Assembly: GCF_022844465.1 (NCBI RefSeq)
Contig: NZ_JALHLP010000001.1
Coordinates: 620,001-684,000 of the forward strand
Source of the DNA: Bradyrhizobium sp.
GTDB taxonomy: Bacteria; Pseudomonadota; Alphaproteobacteria; Rhizobiales; Xanthobacteraceae
Length of the DNA stretch: 64,000 nt
Reading direction: 5' to 3'
A model generated the notes under the pieces. It made no database searches, had not been told where the DNA came from, and saw nothing but the letters and a program-made list of their open reading frames with translations. The position numbers and the translations under genes are program-made. Of the stretch, positions 58,923 through 64,000 are shown one piece after another (the stretch's first letter is position 1; each line of letters begins with the position of its first letter).

Positions 58923-60905
58923 TCACTCCGCCGGCTGCAGCGCGCGGGCCGGCTTGGCGGGCTTCGGTGCCCCAACACGCAGCCTCCGGTCGGAGAGCGA
59001 CAGCAAGCCGCCGAACGCCATCAAGACCGGTCCCCACCAGATCAGCAGCACCATCGGCTTGTGATAGATGCGAACCGCGACAGCCCCTTCGGCCGAGGTT
59101 TCGCCGAGCGAAATGTAAAGCTGGCTGGCGCCACGGGTCAGCAAGGCGGCCTCGGTCGTCGAGGAGCCGCGCGCGGTGAAATCGCGCTTCGAGGGCGTCA
59201 TCAAGCCGAGCTGCCCGCCGTTGCGCGTGACCGAGAATTCCGCGGTCATCTCGCGAAAATTGGGCCCCTGCCGCTGCTTTACGTTTTCGAGCTTCAACTG
59301 ATAACCGGCGATTCCGGCGACGTCGTTCGGCTTCATCGAGCCTATAAATTCGCTGTTCCAGGTGGTTTCGCAGACGATGCCGATCAGGGCTATGCCGACG
59401 CCGGCATGGGCGAACGCCCCGCCCCAGGCCGCGCGCGGCAATCCGCGCCCGCGCCGCAATGCGGTCGCCAGCGGAACGCGGAACAGTCCGGTGCGTTCGG
59501 CAAGATCGCTGAACGCACCTGAAATGACGAACACGGCAAGCCCGATCGCCAGCGGCGCGAATGTGCTGCCCCCAAAGGTCCACGCCCACAGCACCGCAAC
59601 CGCGACCAGCGCCGCGATTCCCGCGGCCGCCAGCCGCTGCGCCGCGCCGAGCAGGTCGCCGCGCTTCCATGCCAGCAGCGGCCCGAACGGCATCGCCAGC
59701 ATCAGCGGCACAAACAGCGGGCCGAAAGTCAGGTTGAAGAACGGCGCGCCGACCGAAATCTTGTCGCCGGTCACAACCTCCAGCGCCAGCGGGTACAGCG
59801 TTCCGATGAACACGGTCGCGCAGGCCGTGGTGAGAAACAGATTGTTGAGCACCAGGGCGCCCTCGCGCGAGATCGGCGCGAACAACCCCCCCTGCTTCAG
59901 TGTCGACGCGCGCCAGGCGTATAGCGACAGGCTGCCGCCGATGAAGATGCAGAGGATCAGCAGGATGAACACGCCGCGCGCGGGGTCGGTCGCAAACGCG
60001 TGCACCGAGGTGAGAACCCCCGAGCGCACCAGGAAGGTGCCAAGCAGCGACAGCGAAAAGGTCAGGATCGAGAGCAGGATGGTCCAGACCTTGAGCGCGT
60101 TGCGCTTTTCCATCACGACCGCGGAGTGCAGCAATGCGGTGCCGGCAAGCCAGGGCATCAGCGAAGCGTTCTCGACCGGATCCCAGAACCACCAGCCGCC
60201 CCAGCCAAGCTCGTAATAGGCCCAGTACGAGCCCATGGCGATGCCAAGCGTCAGGAACACCCACGCCACCAGCGTCCATGGCCGCACCCAGCGGGCCCAG
60301 GCCGCGTCGATCCGGCCCTCGATCAGCGCCGCGACGGCAAACGAGAACGAGATCGAGAAGCCGACATAACCGAGATAAAGCATCGGCGGATGCACGGCGA
60401 GGCCGATGTCCTGCAGCACCGGATTGAGGTCGCGGCCCTCGATCGGCGGGGCAGCGATGCGCAGGAACGGGTTCGACGTGACCAGAATGAAGAGATAGAA
60501 TGCAGCGGCGATCCAGCCCTGCACCGCCAGCACATGCGCGCGCAGCGACAGCGGCAGGTTGTTGCCGAAGGCGGCCACCAGGCCGCCGAACAGCGCCAGG
60601 ATCAACACCCACAGCAGCATCGATCCTTCGTGATTGCCCCATACGCCGGTGATCTTGTAAAGCAGCGGCTTCATCGAGTGCGAATTCTCGAACACGTTGA
60701 CGACGGAAAAATCGGATACGATGTACAGCATCGTCAACGCCGCGAATGACGCCGCCACGAACAGCAACTGAGCCAGCGCGGTGGAGCGTGCGACGTTCAT
60801 CAGGGCCCGATCGCCCCGCAGCGCACCCAACACCGGCACCGTGGACTGGATCAGCGCCAGCGCGAGCGCCAGCACCAGCGCGTAGTGTCCGGCTTCCGCG
60901 ATCAC
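58923..60905 (-). CDS. ccmF: haem lyase subunit CcmF (CycK)
   Basis: A 660-residue, roughly fifteen-helix core of the haem-apocytochrome lyase. It starts at a GTG (60905) whose GTGA overlaps the ccmE stop, so the two are translationally coupled; no ATG fits. The tryptophan-rich WWD motif is [20 protein letters not shown] at 234-253. Haem-ligand histidines H92 (WGNHEGS) and H172 (AVHPPMLY) plus later ones near SVHAFATDP are present. It joins haem from CcmE to CxxCH motifs with CcmH and CcmI. Length is normal. Confidence 0.96.
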   Translation of the reverse strand: MIAEAGHYALVLALALALIQSTVPVLGALRGDRALMNVARSTALAQLLFVAASFAALTMLYIVSDFSVVNVFENSHSMKPLLYKITGVWGNHEGSMLLWVLILALFGGLVAAFGNNLPLSLRAHVLAVQGWIAAAFYLFILVTSNPFLRIAAPPIEGRDLNPVLQDIGLAVHPPMLYLGYVGFSISFSFAVAALIEGRIDAAWARWVRPWTLVAWVFLTLGIAMGSYWAYYELGWGGWWFWDPVENASLMPWLAGTALLHSAVVMEKRNALKVWTILLSILTFSLSLLGTFLVRSGVLTSVHAFATDPARGVFILLILCIFIGGSLSLYAWRASTLKQGGLFAPISREGALVLNNLFLTTACATVFIGTLYPLALEVVTGDKISVGAPFFNLTFGPLFVPLMLAMPFGPLLAWKRGDLLGAAQRLAAAGIAALVAVAVLWAWTFGGSTFAPLAIGLAVFVISGAFSDLAERTGLFRVPLATALRRGRGLPRAAWGGAFAHAGVGIALIGIVCETTWNSEFIGSMKPNDVAGIAGYQLKLENVKQRQGPNFREMTAEFSVTRNGGQLGLMTPSKRDFTARGSSTTEAALLTRGASQLYISLGETSAEGAVAVRIYHKPMVLLIWWGPVLMAFGGLLSLSDRRLRVGAPKPAKPARALQPAE

Positions 60906-61393
60906 CGCGAGGCCCCCTTGGTCTGCACGGGCACCGTCGCTGCACCCGGCTTGGCGCCGTATTCGTCCTTCCAATGGCCCTGCTTCTTCAAGGCGTCGGC
61001 GACGTCCTTGGGCATGTAGGTCTCGTCATGTTTTGCCAGCACGGTGTCGGCCTTAAAGACCCCTGACACGTCGAGCATGCCTTCGGCGACGACGCCCTGC
61101 CCTTCGCGAAACAGGTCGGGCAGAATACCCTTGTAGGACACCGGCAGGGTGGCGCTGCCGTCGGCGACGCTGAAGTTCACGGCGAGATTATCCCCCCGCA
61201 CCAGTGAACCCGGCTGCACCAGGCCGCCAAGGCGAAAGCGCTTGCCGGGCGGAATCTGTTTCTCGGCCGCCATCGACGGCGTTGAGAAGAACACGATGGA
61301 ATCCCGCATCGCGTTCAACACCAGTGCCGCCGCCACCGCGAGCACCGCGAGCGAACCGCCGATCATGGTCAAACGCCGCTGCTTGCGCGTCAT
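60902..61393 (-). CDS. ccmE: periplasmic haem chaperone CcmE (CycJ)
   Basis: A 163-residue membrane-anchored beta-barrel protein that carries haem covalently. Start ATG at 61393 ([20 protein letters not shown]). One N-terminal helix (8-26); [17 protein letters not shown] follows; the haem-binding H122 and Y126 are in [11 protein letters not shown], exactly as expected. The C-terminal tail is Gly/Lys/Ala-rich and flexible. It is 40 bases after ccmI and overlaps ccmF by four bases, forming the ccmIEFH unit. Confidence 0.96.
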   Translation of the reverse strand: MTRKQRRLTMIGGSLAVLAVAAALVLNAMRDSIVFFSTPSMAAEKQIPPGKRFRLGGLVQPGSLVRGDNLAVNFSVADGSATLPVSYKGILPDLFREGQGVVAEGMLDVSGVFKADTVLAKHDETYMPKDVADALKKQGHWKDEYGAKPGAATVPVQTKGASR

Positions 61394-61433
61394 ACGTATC
61401 CTTTGTCTTCGTCCCTGCGATCCGGCAACCTGG

Positions 61434-62537
61434 TCATCCATCAAGCCCGAGATTCTTCGCGCCATCGTTAAGCTGGCGCAAGCGTTCCACATCGGCCGCA
61501 ACCGCCTGGCGCGCGGCGGTGAGCGCGCGCACCGCCTTGTCGCGTTCGCCCATCACCATATAGGCTCGCAAGAGCCGCAGCCATCCCTCGACATCCCCGC
61601 CGTCCTCCTTCAACCGCGTGGCCAGCCGATCAACCATGCCGCTGATCATCGCGCCGCGTTCGGCTTCGCTCATGTCCTTGGCCGCCGCCACCGCCTCGTT
61701 GGAAAGCGCCGGCGCGGCGGGGCCTCCCACCCTCGCCAGCGCGGCCTCGACCAGCGGCCGCCACGGCGCATCGGCAGGCGTCTTGGCAAGCATGGCGCGC
61801 CAGGCCGCCGCGGCGTCGGTGGGCCTGCCGTCCTGTTCCGCCGCAAGCCCGAGGAAATAGGTTGCCTTGGGTTCCTCGGGGTTCAGCGAAACCGCCCGTT
61901 CGAATTCCCCCCTGGCCTCCGCCGTGACCACCCCGCCCGCTGATTCAACAAGGGCCTCCCCGAGGTCGGAACGGCGCGCGGCGCTGTCGCCGCCGTAGCT
62001 GATCGAATTGCGATAGGCCCGCACCGCGGCGTCGTGGCGCCCTAGCCGCATCAGCACCGGGGCCAGCACGCTCCAGCCGCGACCGTCGGTCGGATTTTTT
62101 TCCAGGTGCGCCTCGACCTGCGCCACCATCTTATCGAGCGGCTGGCTGACGTCGGCGGTGGAGACCCGCGACGCCAGCGGAAAGTCGCCCAGGCGAGGCG
62201 ATCCGAGCGAGAGATAGAACGTCATCGCCGCAATCGGCAACGCCAGCAGCGCCACGACGGCCGAGGCGCGACGCAGGCCCAGGCTTGGCTGCGGCGCCAC
62301 ACCCTGCTCGCCGTCGTCGGCGGCCAGCAGGCGACGGCTGATTTCGACGCGCGCAGCCGCCGCTTCGTCGCCGCCGATCAACCCGGCTTCAACGTCGCGA
62401 TCGATCTCGGAGAGCTGGTCCCTGTAGACCACAACCTCGCTGCCGCCGGGCTGCGCAAGAGCGCCGCGGCTCAACGGCCAGAGCACGGCAAAGATCGCCA
62501 TGACCGTCATCAGCGCGAACACGAACCAGAGCGTCAT
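61434..62537 (-). CDS. ccmI: cytochrome c maturation protein CcmI (CycH)
   Basis: A 367-residue membrane protein presenting apocytochrome c to the lyase. N-terminal helix 1-20 ([20 protein letters not shown]), then the CcmI signature [34 protein letters not shown] at about 38-72, a second helix near 93-111, and TPR-type repeats in the periplasmic part ([60 protein letters not shown]). It is the first gene of the ccm operon; 134 bases separate it from the next upstream gene, and that gap probably holds the promoter. Confidence 0.94.
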   Translation of the reverse strand: MTLWFVFALMTVMAIFAVLWPLSRGALAQPGGSEVVVYRDQLSEIDRDVEAGLIGGDEAAAARVEISRRLLAADDGEQGVAPQPSLGLRRASAVVALLALPIAAMTFYLSLGSPRLGDFPLASRVSTADVSQPLDKMVAQVEAHLEKNPTDGRGWSVLAPVLMRLGRHDAAVRAYRNSISYGGDSAARRSDLGEALVESAGGVVTAEARGEFERAVSLNPEEPKATYFLGLAAEQDGRPTDAAAAWRAMLAKTPADAPWRPLVEAALARVGGPAAPALSNEAVAAAKDMSEAERGAMISGMVDRLATRLKEDGGDVEGWLRLLRAYMVMGERDKAVRALTAARQAVAADVERLRQLNDGAKNLGLDG

Positions 62538-62670
62538 CAAGCGGTACCCAGGCGGACGACGCTCACATGACAAGCGCCGATGCGCCGCTTTACACCACTG
62601 GCGGCAAGCCCGGCAATTGACAATTGCAGGAGTGAACGGGCTCCGGACGACAGAAAAACCGCTAAACGCC

Positions 62671-64000
62671 CTAGCTTGCCCGCGTCGATTTGCGCTCGGC
62701 GGTGCCGGCGTTCTCGACCGCCCGCCGCATCAGCGAGGCATAATCGTGGCCGAACAGGATTTCGCAGAAGCGGATCGCCGCCATGGCCTGGGTTTGCCGG
62801 TAGGCCCGCGCCTTGGCGTCACCGCCGCGCAACGCCTGCACTAGCCCCTCGGTGGACTGCTCGACATAGTGCTGCAGGTCCGAATAGGTCCGCAACGTCA
62901 CTTCGTTGATCGCGAGTTCGCTGGCATAGGTGCGGCACACCGCCACGAAGTCGATCAGAGCCGCGGTTTCCTCGACCTCGGCCGCGTCGATCTTGGGAGC
63001 GGAGGCAATGTCCTTGTCGGCGCGCTGGCGCAGGAAACGGCGAACCCGCCCGGGCACGCTCTCGATCTCCGCCTGCAGCGAGTTGGAGATATCGGCGCGG
63101 ATCGACGTCAGCTGCTTGCCCCACGCCGAATCGTTACGCAGGTCGAGCTCGGTGCGCAAGCCGCGGACGCCGTCGTGCAGTATCTTCAACTGCTCGCCGA
63201 CATTGTCGAACTGGCCGCGTCGGATGTCCGTGCGCAGGCAGGCGGCAAGATAAGACAGATCGTGCAGTGCTATCGTGACCGCCACGCCGTACGGCGTGGC
63301 CGCAACGCGAAGCTCGTCATCCGAGGCTGCCATCTTGATTGCGATGCGGATGATCTGCCAAGGCGCATCGAGCCGCTGCATGATCAGCGACAGCGCGAAC
63401 GGCAGCATTTGCGGTGTCTGCAGCGAAGGCACGGCGAGCGCCGACTTCACCGAGCTGATCTGTGCATCCGCGAAGTTGCGCAGCTGGCTGGGAATTCGGC
63501 TGGCAAGCGCATCCATTGCCTCGCGCACCCGCAATACCGCGCCGATCGACAACATGTCCTCGACCACTTTGGGCGACCCGATGCGGGCGAGCGGCCGATG
63601 CCTGTCGTCACCCTGCACCGGAGCGGCGGTCGCAACAATCGCCTCGGCTGCCGCGATCTGGAATCTGCGGGCGGCCGACTCCAGGCTGGCGGTCGAGCCG
63701 GTTTGCCGGATTTCGGCCAGAGCCGTTTCGAATGCGCGCGTGGCATCGGGCGCGCCGTCGCGACTGAGCCACTGCCAGACCGGCTGCAGCGACGCACGAC
63801 GAATCTGCCCGACCCGCACCGGATAATTGCTCTCGACGAGAAACGGTTCGAGTGGATGAAACAGCAGCCGCGCCGGATCGTCGGTTCGGGGGCGAGCCTC
63901 ATCTTCCTCTTGGGATCCGCGCACGACCTTGCGCAATTGATCGAGCACGAAATTGGCGACCGTAGCATCCTCGCCACGTTCGATGGCGCGTTCGAACTCC
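62671..64000 (-). CDS. unassigned helical protein, 5' end outside window
   Basis: The frame stays open through base 64000, so at least 443 residues are encoded and the start is not visible; an internal GTG at 63948 is not the true start because coding continues upstream (FERAIERGEDATVANFV). It is predicted largely helical and soluble, with PLEPFLVESNYPVRVGQIRR, RVREAMDALASRIPSQLRNF, PQMLPFALSLIMQRLDAPWQ and IRFCEILFGHDYASLMRRAV. I do not recognise the family; it looks like a conserved Bradyrhizobium-type cytoplasmic protein with repeated helical hairpins. It runs in the same direction as the ccm operon, 133 bases upstream of ccmI. Confidence 0.75.
   Translation of the reverse strand, partial: EFERAIERGEDATVANFVLDQLRKVVRGSQEEDEARPRTDDPARLLFHPLEPFLVESNYPVRVGQIRRASLQPVWQWLSRDGAPDATRAFETALAEIRQTGSTASLESAARRFQIAAAEAIVATAAPVQGDDRHRPLARIGSPKVVEDMLSIGAVLRVREAMDALASRIPSQLRNFADAQISSVKSALAVPSLQTPQMLPFALSLIMQRLDAPWQIIRIAIKMAASDDELRVAATPYGVAVTIALHDLSYLAACLRTDIRRGQFDNVGEQLKILHDGVRGLRTELDLRNDSAWGKQLTSIRADISNSLQAEIESVPGRVRRFLRQRADKDIASAPKIDAAEVEETAALIDFVAVCRTYASELAINEVTLRTYSDLQHYVEQSTEGLVQALRGGDAKARAYRQTQAMAAIRFCEILFGHDYASLMRRAVENAGTAERKSTRAS

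Overview
The window is high-GC alphaproteobacterial chromosome. Gene content and order (formate dehydrogenase with DUF3305/DUF3306 and a TorD-type chaperone, cycHJKL-type cytochrome c maturation genes next to degP, a two-component pair and glnE) and the interspersed hairpin repeats point to the Bradyrhizobium/Rhodopseudomonas/Afipia group. This placement is inference from family knowledge. No tRNA, rRNA, CRISPR array, intact insertion sequence or prophage was seen.

Region 1 (1-13.5 kb) is a formate oxidation locus. A long minus-strand series runs ligase-like protein - DUF6505 - DUF6352 - DUF3305 - DUF3306 - HTH/TorD chaperone - small Tat protein - FdhA - FdhB - FdhC - 51-aa membrane peptide - DUF971 - WD40 protein (cut by the window edge). 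Divergently transcribed on the plus strand are a poly-ferredoxin-like Fe-S protein and an Mrp-type ATPase lacking its usual N-terminal domain. FdhA uses cysteine, not selenocysteine. Many accessory genes are uncharacterised families, and the locus looks like a dedicated Mo/Fe-S enzyme assembly system.

Region 2 (13.5-26 kb) is mixed metabolism and transport: an alpha/beta hydrolase, a 2-hydroxyacid dehydrogenase divergent from a two-subunit ThDP enzyme, a DUF1236 protein, a GlxR-type reductase, an APC permease, two MFS carriers, a DUF808 membrane protein, a coiled-coil protein and TenA.

Region 3 (26-37.9 kb) is an oxalate/acyl-CoA locus: an NDP-forming acyl-CoA synthetase divergent from a FadR-type GntR regulator, oxalyl-CoA decarboxylase, formyl-CoA:oxalate CoA-transferase, a tripartite tricarboxylate (TTT) carrier, a CBS protein and a Tat nitroreductase-like protein. 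A 17-bp element, TGGCATTTGGTATGCCA, is present in two identical copies between the synthetase and regulator genes, and related copies lie upstream of the TTT genes and the CBS gene. This suggests one regulon joining CoA-dependent oxalate breakdown to a carrier. The formate produced could feed the formate dehydrogenase of region 1.

Region 4 (37.9-49.8 kb) has a frameshifted small membrane gene, nitronate monooxygenase, a quinone-oxidoreductase-like MDR protein, an HWE kinase, a CDF metal transporter with an enlarged C-terminus, a PleC-like kinase and a KaiC-like ATPase paired with a hybrid kinase. Region 5 (49.8-64 kb) runs on the minus strand, apart from one TSUP gene: an unassigned protein cut by the window edge, ccmI-ccmE-ccmF-ccmH, DUF1993, degP, response regulator, sensor kinase and glnE.
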